IMG/VR virus record: IMGVR_UViG_3300009161_000246
Location: 1-23,187 of that record
Direction: 5' to 3' (one strand)
DNA length: 23,187 nucleotides
DNA from: a virus
The notes beneath the pieces are model-generated. The model was given only the letters and a program-made list of their open reading frames with translations, was not told the origin of the DNA and did no database searches. Below are positions 1 through 8,598 of the stretch, in pieces; positions within the stretch are counted from its first letter, which is position 1, and every line of letters starts with the position of its first letter. Made by a program: the position numbers and the translations under genes.

Positions 1-932
1 CATACTATCCATCCGATAAGTTGGATGCAGAATATGTTTTTTTCTTCACGGGTAAAGAAGCGGTGAAAAACTCTCGCATTTTGCACTACATCGATTCTAA
101 TTACAAGATTGATACCGTACCATCGTGCTTTGTTATATCTGACCAGTCTGCCAATTTTGAAACGTTGAACGCGCATAAAAAATATTTTGGATGGAAGGAC
201 GAGTGGATGGTCAACGTTGACACGTTACCAAAAGCACCGTCTAATCCGCGCGAGAAACGTGAGACAATCACCGACAGTGTAATTGCATACTCGCCAACTA
301 ATCAATCAAGTCGCCGTGTAAAAGCTACGATTGATCCCACGCAGACATATTATTACATAGATTTAGTTAGAGAATCGCCCGACACGTGGAAAGGAAAACA
401 GACATCCGGCGTGTTACAAGAAGTTTTTAAAATCTTCGTTGAAAACAAACTCAACGACGATGTTGACGTGGTATATGGTATCAATAAAACAAACAGCCGT
501 CTTCGTAAAGCGGGAACATGGATTAATGTATTCGATGTGGTCAACGATCATGTCCAAAAAAATAAATCCGTTTATGCCAATGAATTGTTTAATATTTCGT
601 TGCACGCCAGTCTTTTTTCTTTGAACGGCGTTCACAATAAATTGAGCCGTAATAGTCACATCATTCCTAATATAAAGAACCCAGCCACAAAATCCATGCT
701 CACAAAGTTTTATAAACTCTACAACAACGTTGTACATCGTTCCAACCGCAGTATTGAATTTTATAAAGTATTTGATATCGAGGCAGAAAAACCAAAAGAT
801 TTTGATTTTGACCTTTTGGAATTTTCTAAAACGTTGGAAACAAAATATATGAACATTTTTGAAGTTGCTGGAGAATACAATTCTTTATACGCTTTGACAG
901 ATATTATAAATTTCATCGACGAAAAATCATAA
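1..932 (+). CDS. Partial gene, possibly rIIA-like C-terminal part
   Basis: The reading frame is open to the left edge, so the 5' end is outside the window. A TTG at 21 is only an internal codon. The visible 309 or so residues have no signal peptide or membrane segment and no catalytic motif I recognise. They include an F-G-W-K-D-E-W segment followed by V-D-T-L-P-K, and an all-helical-looking C-terminus. The next gene is rIIB-like, and in T4-type phages rIIA lies directly upstream of rIIB, so the C-terminus of an RIIA-like membrane-integrity protein is the most economical guess. That guess rests on position, not on a diagnostic motif. The gene ends 7 nt before the next promoter. Confidence 0.6.
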   Translation, partial: YYPSDKLDAEYVFFFTGKEAVKNSRILHYIDSNYKIDTVPSCFVISDQSANFETLNAHKKYFGWKDEWMVNVDTLPKAPSNPREKRETITDSVIAYSPTNQSSRRVKATIDPTQTYYYIDLVRESPDTWKGKQTSGVLQEVFKIFVENKLNDDVDVVYGINKTNSRLRKAGTWINVFDVVNDHVQKNKSVYANELFNISLHASLFSLNGVHNKLSRNSHIIPNIKNPATKSMLTKFYKLYNNVVHRSNRSIEFYKVFDIEAEKPKDFDFDLLEFSKTLETKYMNIFEVAGEYNSLYALTDIINFIDEKS

Positions 933-939
933 AATATAG

Positions 940-967
940 TTGACAAACTATAAAACGCACATAATAT
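940..967 (+). promoter_or_regulatory. Sigma70-like promoter for the rIIB-like gene
   Basis: TTGACA at 940-945, a 16-nt spacer and TAATAT at 962-967. The expected start is near 974, giving an 18-nt leader before the ATG at 992. Confidence 0.75.
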
Positions 968-991
968 ATCACTTTGTTAAATAAAAATACC

Positions 992-2272
992 ATGAAAAAT
1001 AACATCCCATACGTCATCAAAACGAACGGTTCCGTCACACTTTTTTTAAAAGATGAGTGCTTGACTGTTGCTAACGACCATCCAAACTATAACAAGATCG
1101 TTGAAGCACTGAAGAAAGGCGAGTTTGACATTATTGAAAATCTTGCCAACGTCGCGAAAGCAGTAACGCAATATGCCAACGGACAAATTACCGTGAAAGA
1201 CGGTCAAGTTTTCTATGGCACATTTCCTCTGCATAATACCCTAACCAGTCGCATCTTGGCGATGATGAATGAAGGATTCAAGTTTGATCATATGATCAAG
1301 TTTCTTCAAAATCTCATGCAAAACCCAAGCAATCGTGCGGTCAACGAAACCTATACATTTCTTGAGAATTATGGGCTTCCAATTACCGACGATGGTTGCT
1401 TCCTTGCATACAAGGCAGTTCGGAATGACTATATGGATATTTACAGCGGCAAGCTTGACAACCGCGTTGGTTGTGCCCCGTCTATGCCGCGCAACATGGT
1501 GGACGAAGTGTATGAACGTGACTGCTCCACCGGTCTTCATGTTGGTGCGCTCGACTATGTTGTTCAATATGGGCATTTCGTCAAAGGTGCCGAGATTACT
1601 GAAGGTGGCAACCGTCTATTGATCGTCAAGGTCAACCCCAAAGACGTGGTCAGCGTACCAAGATTCGAAAGTCATCCGAAGATGCGCGTGAGTCAATATC
1701 TGGTTGTCTCCGAAATCAAGGATATTGTTAAAGAGCTAGACAAAGTTGTTTACACCAGCAATGCAGAAAATCTAGCTCCGGATAGCACCGATAACGAAGA
1801 CGGTTACGATTGCGAAGATGAGTCTGAATCTCATGACTTCACTGGTGCAGTCGGTCTTCGTTCGTATGACGAAGGTTACAAGGCGGGTGAAAGTGATTAC
1901 GAAACAGACAAACCGTATGGTTTCGGTGCAGATGAAACGCGCAATGCAGAATATGATCTCGGATATAGCGATGGTTATTCTGGTGAAGAATATAATTTGC
2001 CCGATTCTTCCCAACCTATTCAATCTGAATCAGATGAGCGCCGCGACTATGAAAACAACGGTGATAACTGCGGCACAGAATTTGAGACCCCGCAATCGCC
2101 CGTTGATCAAGATCCATCTGAACAAGAACAATACCGCGTCGGGTTCTCGATGGGTCAAAGTGACTTCGAAAATGGCCATAGTTTCGAATTTAGTCTAAAT
2201 TCGTATTATAGCCAATTTTACAAAAACGGATATCGTGATGGCTACAGCCAAGGCGAGGATGCCAGTCTTTAA
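992..2272 (+). CDS. rIIB: rIIB-like protein with Gly/Tyr repeat tail
   Basis: This 426-residue protein has the typical RIIB-family core: D-D-G-C-F-L-A-Y-K-A-V-R near residues 133-144, then Y-S-G-x-x-D-N-x-V-G, M-P-R-N-x-V-D (165-171) and C-S-T-G-L-H-V-G (178-185). In T4 the rII proteins affect lysis inhibition and exclusion by lambda; the biochemical role is poorly defined. The tail from about residue 280 is acidic and holds four copies of a Y-x-x-G-[YF]-x-x-G pattern, absent from the core. The start at 992 is preferred over an in-frame TTG at 974 because that TTG coincides with the predicted transcription start. No Shine-Dalgarno sequence precedes it. Assignment of the core is fairly sure; the tail's function is unknown. 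Confidence 0.8.
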   Translation: MKNNIPYVIKTNGSVTLFLKDECLTVANDHPNYNKIVEALKKGEFDIIENLANVAKAVTQYANGQITVKDGQVFYGTFPLHNTLTSRILAMMNEGFKFDHMIKFLQNLMQNPSNRAVNETYTFLENYGLPITDDGCFLAYKAVRNDYMDIYSGKLDNRVGCAPSMPRNMVDEVYERDCSTGLHVGALDYVVQYGHFVKGAEITEGGNRLLIVKVNPKDVVSVPRFESHPKMRVSQYLVVSEIKDIVKELDKVVYTSNAENLAPDSTDNEDGYDCEDESESHDFTGAVGLRSYDEGYKAGESDYETDKPYGFGADETRNAEYDLGYSDGYSGEEYNLPDSSQPIQSESDERRDYENNGDNCGTEFETPQSPVDQDPSEQEQYRVGFSMGQSDFENGHSFEFSLNSYYSQFYKNGYRDGYSQGEDASL

Positions 2273-2325
2273 ACTTTAGTTACACAAACTAATAAAAATA
2301 ATAAACATTAAACATTAATAAAATT

Positions 2326-2712
2326 ATGTCAAAAAACAACAAAACAGAAAAGAATCGCATAAACATTGAATGGCCAGAAAGCCATTTTACAATCGAAGAT
2401 ATTCAAGTAAAATATCCAGACGCAGTTAACATCACTTTGCGCTTTCGAGTAAAGAAAGCCGAGGAAGCAAAAGAGATCGTGTTGATTGGTAAAGTCAAGC
2501 CAGCCATTGGTCGCCCTCGCAAGGTGTACACTAAGGCCACTCCATCCGAGGAAGTTCTAGCCGCCGCCGCTGCTGCGGGTGTTATTTCCACAGATTCGTT
2601 GAAGGCAACGGTTGCCGTTGGCGACGTAAAAGCCTCCACTTCCGGTAAACAATTAACGGGAGTTGATACCGACGCCGATGAGAGTCGAATTACCAAACAA
2701 ACTGCTGTATAA
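2326..2712 (+). CDS. Small basic protein with GRPRK motif, possible DNA-binding
   Basis: A 128-residue protein. Residues 20-70 read as a short domain with F-T-I-E-D-I, then N-I-T-L-R-F-R-V-K-K and ending in G-R-P-R-K-V-Y. This order resembles a small winged-helix domain finishing in an AT-hook-like GRPRK. An alanine run (about residues 79-84) and a Thr/Ser-rich tail look disordered. There is no SD; the ATG follows an A/T-rich leader. A strong terminator lies 24 nt beyond the stop, so this closes the rII block. A DNA-binding or regulatory role is an inference from the GRPRK motif. I do not recognise the family. Confidence 0.7.
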   Translation: MSKNNKTEKNRINIEWPESHFTIEDIQVKYPDAVNITLRFRVKKAEEAKEIVLIGKVKPAIGRPRKVYTKATPSEEVLAAAAAAGVISTDSLKATVAVGDVKASTSGKQLTGVDTDADESRITKQTAV

Positions 2713-2736
2713 TTTGGTTGGATAAATGGTTATATT

Positions 2737-2773
2737 AAAACCGTCGAAGTGTAAAAACTTCGACGGTTTTCTA
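2737..2773 (+). terminator. Rho-independent terminator
   Basis: A perfect 14-bp stem (2737-2750 with 2757-2770) around a 6-nt loop, ending in a T-rich strand. The flanking A and T runs would also let it work for transcripts from the opposite strand. Confidence 0.85.
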
Positions 2774-2779
2774 TTTATA
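2772..2779 (+). promoter_or_regulatory. TATTTATA box, late-promoter-like
   Basis: The octamer TATTTATA lies 4 nt before the ATG at 2784, which has no TTGACA promoter. Similar boxes stand before five other genes here. T4 late promoters use TATAAATA, so a late role is possible but unproven in DNA this AT-rich. Confidence 0.3.
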
Positions 2780-2783
2780 TCAT

Positions 2784-3104
2784 ATGAAACAAAAACCCGC
2801 ACACTTCAAAAAAATTGACGTAAGGGAAGTGACATTCTTTAATTTTAAATTGGACGCTTCGACCTATGCTTTATACGATTCTGACATGGGTGAGCCGGTT
2901 TCATACGGGTCATTGAATTTTGTTGGTGCAACTATTGCAAATTTACCAAAGAAATGCACGATATTTTATTTTGAATTGAGTCCGACGATGGGATGGAAAT
3001 TAAAAAGATGCTACCGACCGGACAAAACTACCGCACCCGATGAAACTAAGAAGGATAGAATCGACAGTAAAAAAGAAGAATCTCAAGAAGACAAAAATAA
3101 ATGA
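2784..3104 (+). CDS. Hypothetical protein, 106 aa
   Basis: The gene starts 10 nt after the terminator, at ATG 2784. The first 75 residues look like a compact beta-rich domain (T-F-F-N-F-K-L-D and I-F-Y-F-E-L segments). The last 30 are highly charged (K/D/E-rich) and probably disordered. There are no cysteines in a metal-binding pattern, no signal peptide and no membrane segment. I do not recognise the family. Codon use and absence of an SD match the neighbours. It is transcribed apart from the upstream block by virtue of the terminator and ends 19 nt before a TTGACA promoter. Confidence 0.6.
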   Translation: MKQKPAHFKKIDVREVTFFNFKLDASTYALYDSDMGEPVSYGSLNFVGATIANLPKKCTIFYFELSPTMGWKLKRCYRPDKTTAPDETKKDRIDSKKEESQEDKNK

Positions 3105-3123
3105 CGGTCAATTTATAAATTAG

Positions 3124-3151
3124 TTGACATTTAATAGAACTAATATATTGT
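3124..3151 (+). promoter_or_regulatory. Leaderless-geometry promoter for the kinase gene
   Basis: TTGACA at 3124-3129, 16-nt spacer, TATTGT at 3146-3151, then exactly 6 nt to the ATG at 3158. Standard -10 spacing puts +1 on the A of the start codon. Confidence 0.7.
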
Positions 3152-3157
3152 GGGAAA

Positions 3158-3604
3158 ATGAAACCTATTTTAGCAGTAATGGTTGGCATCAGCGGCTCCG
3201 GAAAAAGCACTTATGCTAATGGACTAAAGACATCTTTGAATGCCCAATTGATTGAGACTGATGCGATACGCCAAGAGTTGACGGGTAACGCCGAAGATCA
3301 AACACAAAACGGCAGAGTATTTGATGTCGCAAAGCGCCGCGTGGACAATTCTCTTTCTCAAGGAAAGAATACAATAATCGATGCCACAAGTCTTGGTGTA
3401 AAAGACCGCAAGGATTGGATTCAAATTGGAAAGGCAAACAATGCAGAGGTGCGAGCGTATTTTATTGATACTCCGGTTGATGTGGCAAAACAACAAAATT
3501 CAAATCGGACCCGCAAAGTTCCGGAATTTGTTATAGAAAAACAAGCCAGTAAATTGCATTCCCCGACTAAAGCCGAAGGGTTTGACAACGTGATTACGAT
3601 ATGA
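3158..3604 (+). CDS. Polynucleotide-kinase-like P-loop kinase
   Basis: This 148-residue protein starts with a beta strand and a Walker A loop, G-I-S-G-S-G-K-S-T at residues 10-18, followed by E-T-D-A-I-R around residue 35 and I-I-D-A-T near residue 75. This is the layout of the AAA_33 / T4 PseT kinase domain, which transfers ATP gamma-phosphate to 5'-OH RNA or DNA ends. T4 Pnkp has a C-terminal HAD phosphatase; here the protein stops after the kinase fold, so any 3'-phosphatase step must come from elsewhere. The C-terminal V-P-E-F-V-I segment followed by F-D-N-V is usual in this kinase group. With the 2H phosphoesterase, RNA ligase and cREC genes downstream it suggests an RNA-repair role. Another small-molecule kinase of the same fold cannot be excluded. 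Confidence 0.8.
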   Translation: MKPILAVMVGISGSGKSTYANGLKTSLNAQLIETDAIRQELTGNAEDQTQNGRVFDVAKRRVDNSLSQGKNTIIDATSLGVKDRKDWIQIGKANNAEVRAYFIDTPVDVAKQQNSNRTRKVPEFVIEKQASKLHSPTKAEGFDNVITI

Positions 3605-3631
3605 AATTTGAGATCGTTCTCTGAACGAGAC

Positions 3632-3659
3632 TTGACAATCTACTAGTTTCGTGTAGGAT
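3632..3659 (+). promoter_or_regulatory. Leaderless-geometry promoter for DNA polymerase
   Basis: TTGACA at 3632-3637, 16-nt spacer, TAGGAT at 3654-3659, then 6 nt to the ATG at 3666, so predicted +1 equals the A of ATG. Confidence 0.75.
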
Positions 3660-3665
3660 GCCAAT

Positions 3666-6179
3666 ATGTACCAAGCCATATATTGCGACAGAAAAACAAA
3701 CATCGTACACTTGTGGGACGACGTACACTCATACACGTCATTTAAGTTTAAACCATACGCCTTTAAGAAGGCTAGGGATGGTAAGTATACATCTATTTAT
3801 GGTGATAAGCTTGAGCGTGTAGAAAGATATAATCCAAGAGATCCAAAACTTTTTGAATCCGACGTTCCACTGGATACAAGAGTGTTGGTAGATGCATATG
3901 GAGAAAGTGATGAAACCAGCGTAAATCATCGTATTGCAATCATCGACATCGAAGTCGATTCTGTTGGTGGGTATCCAAATATACAAGACCCACAGAAAAA
4001 AATCACCGCTATAGCGTTGTATGATGCCAAGAATGATCGTTATTATTGCTTTGTTCTCGACGAAGACGGGAATGTGAGTAGCGAGGAAAAAGACAACAGC
4101 AGTGTCATTGCATTTCGCACCGAACAAGATTTATTGATCGAATTCTTAAAAAAATGGCGAGAAATAAATCCCACAATTGCAACCGGTTGGAATATTGACG
4201 GGTTTGACTTTCCGTACTTACACGCTCGTATGGTCGTGGCGATTGGAGAAGAAGCGGCAAGCGGACTGTCTCCTATAAACATTTGCTATTGGAACAAATA
4301 CAAGAACAAGATGACGCTTGCAGGTGTAAACTGCCTAGACTATCTTTTGTTGTACAAGAAATACAGTGGTAAGAGTCTTACCAATTACCGACTAGACACG
4401 GTCGCAAAAGAAGAATTGAAGATCGGTAAGGTTGAATTTGAAGGTTCCATCGACAACTTGAAACGGACTGATATCAAGAAGTTTATAGAATATAACTTAC
4501 ACGATGTTATTCTGGTCAAGAAGATGAACGACCAATTACAATTTATCGAGCTTGCACAAAGCATTTGCCACGTTTGTCATACTGGTTACGAAGAATTCGG
4601 GGTGTCGTCCAAGATTCTCGAAGGGGCGCTGCTTACATATCTCCGCAGAAAAAAGATGGTTGCTCCAAACAAGAAGATCGAAGCTGAAAAACCCAACGAC
4701 GACGATGAACCCAGTAGCGATGTCGGGTTTGAAGGTGCATATGTAAAAGACCCGATACCCGGTCGTTACGACTGGATTTGCAGTGCGGATATCAATTCTC
4801 TTTATCCGTCCGTGATCATGAGCCTGAATATCAGTCCCGAAACCAAGGTTGCCGTTATCAAGGATTGGGACAGTGAAAAGCTCGTCAAGCATAGCTCCGA
4901 CAAGATAATTTTTGACAATGAATTGTACACCTATGAAGATTTTTCTAAGCTCATAGTGGAATACAATTTATCCGTGAGCGCCAACGGCGTTGTATATGAT
5001 CAAAAGAAGGTCGGTTGTGTACCGGATATTCTAAAGAAATGGTTTTCTGAGCGAGTCGAGTTCAAGAATAAGATGAAAGAGTGCTCGGACAAAGGCGATA
5101 AAGAAGGAACCGTCTTCTGGAAACGCCGTCAACAAGTGCAAAAGATTTTGCTCAATTCTTTGTACGGCGTACTCGGACTTAGTATTTTCCGTTTTTACGA
5201 CTTGGATAATGCGGCTGCGGTGACGCTGACTGGCCAAGAGATAATCAAGACCAGTGCTAAGTATGTAAATAATAAGTTTAATAAGCGTTGCAATACAAAA
5301 GATAAGGATTATGTTGTTTACATTGACACGGATAGTTTATATTTGGACATAAAGTCCCTCGCCAATTACGAAAAAGTTGAAGACGTTAAGCCGTTTGCAA
5401 TAAAAACGATCAGTGATGTATCGGACGAGTTGAATGAATTTTATAAAATAATGATGGTTAGGTTCTTCAACTCCACAGACAATCGTATCAAGATTGCATC
5501 TGATGTGGTGGCTAAATCGGCATTCTGGGTTGTCAAGAAACGCTATGCTATGCTCAAAGTATACAACATGGAGCTAAATAAGGACGTGGAAGAGATTGAA
5601 ATCAAAGGCTTGGACGTTGTACGCTCTTCTTACCCAAAGAAGTTTAGAGATTTCATGAAGAGTGTGCTCACCGACATTCTAATGGGCGTTCCAAACTCCG
5701 AAGTTAACAAAAAGGTGGTAAAATTCAAGAGTCAAATGGGAGAATTTGCATTGGAAGATATTGCCAAGAATACTTCGGTCAAGTTCATATCAACCACGGA
5801 GGCACAGAAAAATTTTAATCCAACAGACCGTGAATTGTTTAATTTTGTTGATGGTTCTACCGCGCAATGTAAGGCGTCGTTGGCATATAACGACATGCTA
5901 AAAAAGTTTAAATTAAACGACACCGAACCTATCATGCACGGTGGAAAGATTAAATGGGTGTATCTTAGAGAAAATCCATACGGTCTAGATGGCATGGCAT
6001 TTAAGGACGATGGAAAAGATCCCGAGGTGATTATGAATTTTATCAACGAATATATAGACAGAAACCGAATTTGGAATGCCGAGTTAGAAGGTAAGTTTAC
6101 CGATTTTTATACCGCACTCCGCTGGAACATGTATAGTGAGAATGCCGAAACCATAGACATGTTTTTTAATTTTAATTAA
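3666..6179 (+). CDS. Family B DNA polymerase, T4 gp43-like
   Basis: An 837-residue replicative polymerase (T4 gp43 is 898) with both activities visible. The 3'-5' exonuclease has Exo I D-I-E-V-D (D94, E96), Exo II G-W-N-I-D-G-F-D (D181) and Exo III Y-N-L-H-D (Y276, D280). The polymerase has motif A D-I-N-S-L-Y-P-S (from D375), motif B K-I-L-L-N-S-L-Y-G (from K493) and motif C Y-I-D-T-D-S (D554, D556). All catalytic carboxylates are present, so it should be active and proofreading. The sliding clamp and clamp loader follow directly, as in T4. The start at 3666 is fixed by the promoter 6 nt upstream. There is no sign of an intein or intron. Confidence 0.97.
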   Translation: MYQAIYCDRKTNIVHLWDDVHSYTSFKFKPYAFKKARDGKYTSIYGDKLERVERYNPRDPKLFESDVPLDTRVLVDAYGESDETSVNHRIAIIDIEVDSVGGYPNIQDPQKKITAIALYDAKNDRYYCFVLDEDGNVSSEEKDNSSVIAFRTEQDLLIEFLKKWREINPTIATGWNIDGFDFPYLHARMVVAIGEEAASGLSPINICYWNKYKNKMTLAGVNCLDYLLLYKKYSGKSLTNYRLDTVAKEELKIGKVEFEGSIDNLKRTDIKKFIEYNLHDVILVKKMNDQLQFIELAQSICHVCHTGYEEFGVSSKILEGALLTYLRRKKMVAPNKKIEAEKPNDDDEPSSDVGFEGAYVKDPIPGRYDWICSADINSLYPSVIMSLNISPETKVAVIKDWDSEKLVKHSSDKIIFDNELYTYEDFSKLIVEYNLSVSANGVVYDQKKVGCVPDILKKWFSERVEFKNKMKECSDKGDKEGTVFWKRRQQVQKILLNSLYGVLGLSIFRFYDLDNAAAVTLTGQEIIKTSAKYVNNKFNKRCNTKDKDYVVYIDTDSLYLDIKSLANYEKVEDVKPFAIKTISDVSDELNEFYKIMMVRFFNSTDNRIKIASDVVAKSAFWVVKKRYAMLKVYNMELNKDVEEIEIKGLDVVRSSYPKKFRDFMKSVLTDILMGVPNSEVNKKVVKFKSQMGEFALEDIAKNTSVKFISTTEAQKNFNPTDRELFNFVDGSTAQCKASLAYNDMLKKFKLNDTEPIMHGGKIKWVYLRENPYGLDGMAFKDDGKDPEVIMNFINEYIDRNRIWNAELEGKFTDFYTALRWNMYSENAETIDMFFNFN

Positions 6180-6182
6180 CCA

Positions 6183-6210
6183 TTGACATCCACACTTTCT
6201 TTAATAGAAT
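6183..6210 (+). promoter_or_regulatory. Leaderless-geometry promoter for the sliding clamp
   Basis: TTGACA at 6183-6188, 16-nt spacer, TAGAAT at 6205-6210, then 6 nt to the ATG at 6217. Predicted +1 is the A of ATG. Confidence 0.75.
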
Positions 6211-6216
6211 ACCACC

Positions 6217-6945
6217 ATGAATAAATCAAATCTAGTAAAATTCATCGAATTATACCACTTAAACGGGAACATTGAGCGAGTAAAGTTGGAATCTGACGGC
6301 AAGAATCTAAAAACTGGCATTGTTTCGGACGACCGTACAATGGCAGGTAACATAAAATTTAACAACTTGAGTATTGAAAAGGGGGAGTATGGCATACATG
6401 AAACTTCGCAATTAAAGAAAATGCTTGGGATCTTGGACGAAGAGATTGAGGTTACTGTAAATAAGTTGGATGATGGTCGAGCAATTAGCTTCGCAATATC
6501 GGACAAGAACACCGAGTCCATTATTACGTTGGCAGATATGTCCGTCATACCGAAAGCGCCAGCTGTGAACTCGAATTGTAATTTTGAGCTGGAAATTGAG
6601 TTAACCGAGTCTTTCGTCGAACGATTCGTCAAAGCCAAAAATGCACTTCCGGACGTTGCAGCTTTTACTCTTGGGTTGAACAAGAAAGGTGATAAAGTCG
6701 AGCTTGTGATTGGGGATGGTGACACAAATAACAATCGTATTCGATTGGAAGTAGTTCCGTTGGCAGGAAAAGACAAACCGGCTAAAGACGTTAGTTTCAA
6801 CGCGATACTTTTCAAAGAAATATTGTTAAAAAACCGTGGAGCGATTGGCTCTGTGCTAAAGGTAAATTCAGCCGGTCTGGCGAGTATTAACTTCAAGACC
6901 GATGAGTACGAAGCAAATTATTACCTAATTAAGATCAACAAGTAA
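6217..6945 (+). CDS. Sliding clamp, T4 gp45-like
   Basis: This 242-residue acidic protein matches the size of T4 gp45 (228). Its pattern of alternating beta strands and short helices fits a two-domain PCNA-type clamp subunit: an N-terminal domain to about residue 120 and a second from about 122 to the C-terminal Y-Y-L-I-K-I-N-K strand. Clamps have little sequence signature, so context carries much weight: it sits between the polymerase and the clamp loader, the T4 order being loader and clamp beside gp43. In T4-type phages the clamp tethers the polymerase and also activates late transcription with gp33 and gp55. Neither of those genes is visible here. The clamp-loader ATG follows the stop with 1 nt between. 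Confidence 0.85.
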   Translation: MNKSNLVKFIELYHLNGNIERVKLESDGKNLKTGIVSDDRTMAGNIKFNNLSIEKGEYGIHETSQLKKMLGILDEEIEVTVNKLDDGRAISFAISDKNTESIITLADMSVIPKAPAVNSNCNFELEIELTESFVERFVKAKNALPDVAAFTLGLNKKGDKVELVIGDGDTNNNRIRLEVVPLAGKDKPAKDVSFNAILFKEILLKNRGAIGSVLKVNSAGLASINFKTDEYEANYYLIKINK

Positions 6946-6946
6946 A

Positions 6947-7900
6947 ATGAATTTTCTAATCGACGATAACAGCGAACCAGAAGTTTCTACTCACACAATT
7001 TGGTGCGAGAGGCACCGCCCGTCCAAATTAGACGACTATATTGGAAATGATACGCTGAAAACCAAGGTAAAACAATATATAGAAACCAATGATATTCCTC
7101 ATTTGCTGTTATATGGTAGCGCGGGTACTGGCAAGACGACTCTTGCTAAACTTATTACAAACTCAATAAAGTGTGATGTGCTTTATATCAATGCATCTGA
7201 TGAAAACGGCATTGATACTGTACGAGTTAAAATAAAGAACTTTGCGTGTAATATTGGATTTAATCCGCTCAAGGTTATTATATTGGATGAAGCCGATTAT
7301 TTTACTCCCGCCGCGCAAGCCGGATTGAGAAACACAATGGAAACATTTAGTGAGCATACGAGGTTCATTTTGACTTGTAATTATCATGAACGCATCATTG
7401 AACCTATTCAATCGCGTTGTCAATCATTTGCCATTCATCCCCCAACCAAGAAAGATGTTGCCGCCAATCTTGTAAATATTCTCAAGAAAGAGAATGTGAA
7501 GATAGACAAAGACGGTGTGGTATTGCTTGTGAATACGCATTATCCAGACATTCGTGCTATCATCAACACCGCACAGCGCAACGTGGTTAATGGGGCGCTG
7601 ACACTGGCACGTGAAGATATATTAGAAGGTGATACCAAGGCCAAGATAATTGATATGCTAAAGGATCCCAACAAAAAACAAGCATTTACAAACATCCGTC
7701 AACTACTTGCCGATAATAGTGTAAAGAGCTTCGCTGACTTTTATACAGTATTATTTGAGAAGGTGGATGAATATGCACCTGACAATGTTGCTGACGTTAT
7801 AATTATTATTGCCGATGGGCAATTTCAAGATGCTTCCGTAGTAGATAAAGAAATCTGCTTTATGGCAACAATCGTTAAACTGCTACGAGCAATTAAATAA
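6947..7900 (+). CDS. Clamp loader ATPase subunit, T4 gp44-like
   Basis: A 317-residue AAA+ protein that opens the sliding clamp and loads it on primer-template junctions. Residues 57-64 are the Walker A loop G-S-A-G-T-G-K-T, residues 112-117 the Walker B I-L-D-E-A-D, and residues 156-158 the S-R-C motif with the arginine finger that acts on the neighbouring subunit. The N-terminal W-C-E-R-H-R-P-S-K-L-D-D-Y-I-G segment is the usual RFC-box start. T4 gp44 is 319 residues, so this is full length. The small gp62-type partner was not recognised next to it. It is very likely co-transcribed with the clamp (1-nt gap). Confidence 0.93.
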   Translation: MNFLIDDNSEPEVSTHTIWCERHRPSKLDDYIGNDTLKTKVKQYIETNDIPHLLLYGSAGTGKTTLAKLITNSIKCDVLYINASDENGIDTVRVKIKNFACNIGFNPLKVIILDEADYFTPAAQAGLRNTMETFSEHTRFILTCNYHERIIEPIQSRCQSFAIHPPTKKDVAANLVNILKKENVKIDKDGVVLLVNTHYPDIRAIINTAQRNVVNGALTLAREDILEGDTKAKIIDMLKDPNKKQAFTNIRQLLADNSVKSFADFYTVLFEKVDEYAPDNVADVIIIIADGQFQDASVVDKEICFMATIVKLLRAIK

Positions 7901-7907
7901 TAAACAT

Positions 7908-8309
7908 ATGTATTCCGCAATATTACTAGACGAAAAATCCCAACTCACGTTGTCAGCTTGGGCAGATAATAATATCAAAATTAATGCTGTCAGATTGCCC
8001 ATTGTTGTTCGCGATAATGGCTGGAAAATGATTTGTCATCATATGACAATAAAGTTTGGAGGCACTCCCGAGTTTGCTAAACAATATCTTGACACAGAAC
8101 AAAAGCTTGAAGTCACTCATTATGGTGTGAGTGACAAAGTTGTTGCTGTGCGCGTAGTGGGCTTTCACAGTGAAAACAAGATTCCGCATATTACTGTAGC
8201 AGTCAATGTCAAAGGTGGAGGCAAACCATTTGATAGTAATAAAATCACCGAATGGTTTTCGGTGGAAAAAGGACCAACCCTAAAAGGTCAAGTAAAAGAA
8301 TTACAATGA
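7908..8309 (+). CDS. 2H phosphoesterase-like RNA-end processing protein
   Basis: A 133-residue protein with two H-x-T-x motifs, H-M-T-I (H45, T47) and H-I-T-V (H94, T96), spaced about 48 residues apart and each in a predicted beta strand. This is the signature of the 2H phosphoesterase fold, which opens 2',3'-cyclic phosphates or joins/cleaves 2'-5' RNA linkages. The H-H-M-T-I-K-F-G and P-H-I-T-V-A-V contexts resemble the phage and eukaryotic 'Swiss army knife' RNA-repair group. Lying between the replisome genes and, further on, an RNA ligase and cREC gene, it fits RNA healing. The substrate cannot be read from the sequence. Its stop overlaps the next start as ATGA. Confidence 0.75.
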   Translation: MYSAILLDEKSQLTLSAWADNNIKINAVRLPIVVRDNGWKMICHHMTIKFGGTPEFAKQYLDTEQKLEVTHYGVSDKVVAVRVVGFHSENKIPHITVAVNVKGGGKPFDSNKITEWFSVEKGPTLKGQVKELQ

Positions 8310-8524
8310 AAGTAACCGACGCTATATTTTATACAGACAATACGACTGTAAGATTGGAAACGGACGATGGCAAGTTTTATCTTGATTCTGATAAAAAGTT
8401 TTATGATATGCATCCTATCAATATAATGGCGGAAGAAATCAAGGGCGCTAAACTTAAAGAAATCAAAGCTGCTACTAAAGCCGGTGGATATAAAAACGAC
8501 GCCGAAGTAAAGAAGTGGCTGTGA
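8306..8524 (+). CDS. Hypothetical protein, 72 aa
   Basis: The ATG at 8306 overlaps the previous stop (ATGA), which supports translational coupling and this start over an in-frame one at 8252 inside the 2H gene. The protein is small and charged. The first half looks beta-rich (D-A-I-F-Y-T-D-N-T-T-V-R-L-E-T and K-F-Y-L-D), the second half helical and lysine-rich, ending in D-A-E-V-K-K-W-L. There is no cysteine, signal peptide or membrane segment. I do not recognise the family. The coupling suggests it works with or accompanies the 2H phosphoesterase. Confidence 0.6.
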   Translation: MKVTDAIFYTDNTTVRLETDDGKFYLDSDKKFYDMHPINIMAEEIKGAKLKEIKAATKAGGYKNDAEVKKWL

Positions 8525-8580
8525 CTATACAATAAGAATATTTCTTTATTATATTGGTAAGAACCCACGTTTTTCTTTTT

Positions 8581-8588
8581 TATATATA
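8581..8588 (+). promoter_or_regulatory. TATATATA box, late-promoter-like
   Basis: TATATATA lies 10 nt before the ATG at 8599, in a region with no TTGACA. It may belong to the TATTTATA box class; weak on its own. Confidence 0.25.
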
Positions 8589-8598
8589 CTTATACAGT

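Noticed and set aside
974-991. TTG start for the rIIB-like gene
   Set aside because: It coincides with the predicted transcription start; the ATG at 992 is better.
6201-6896. 231-codon minus-strand frame
   Set aside because: Lies inside the sliding clamp gene; low-complexity Ser/Phe composition typical of a shadow frame.
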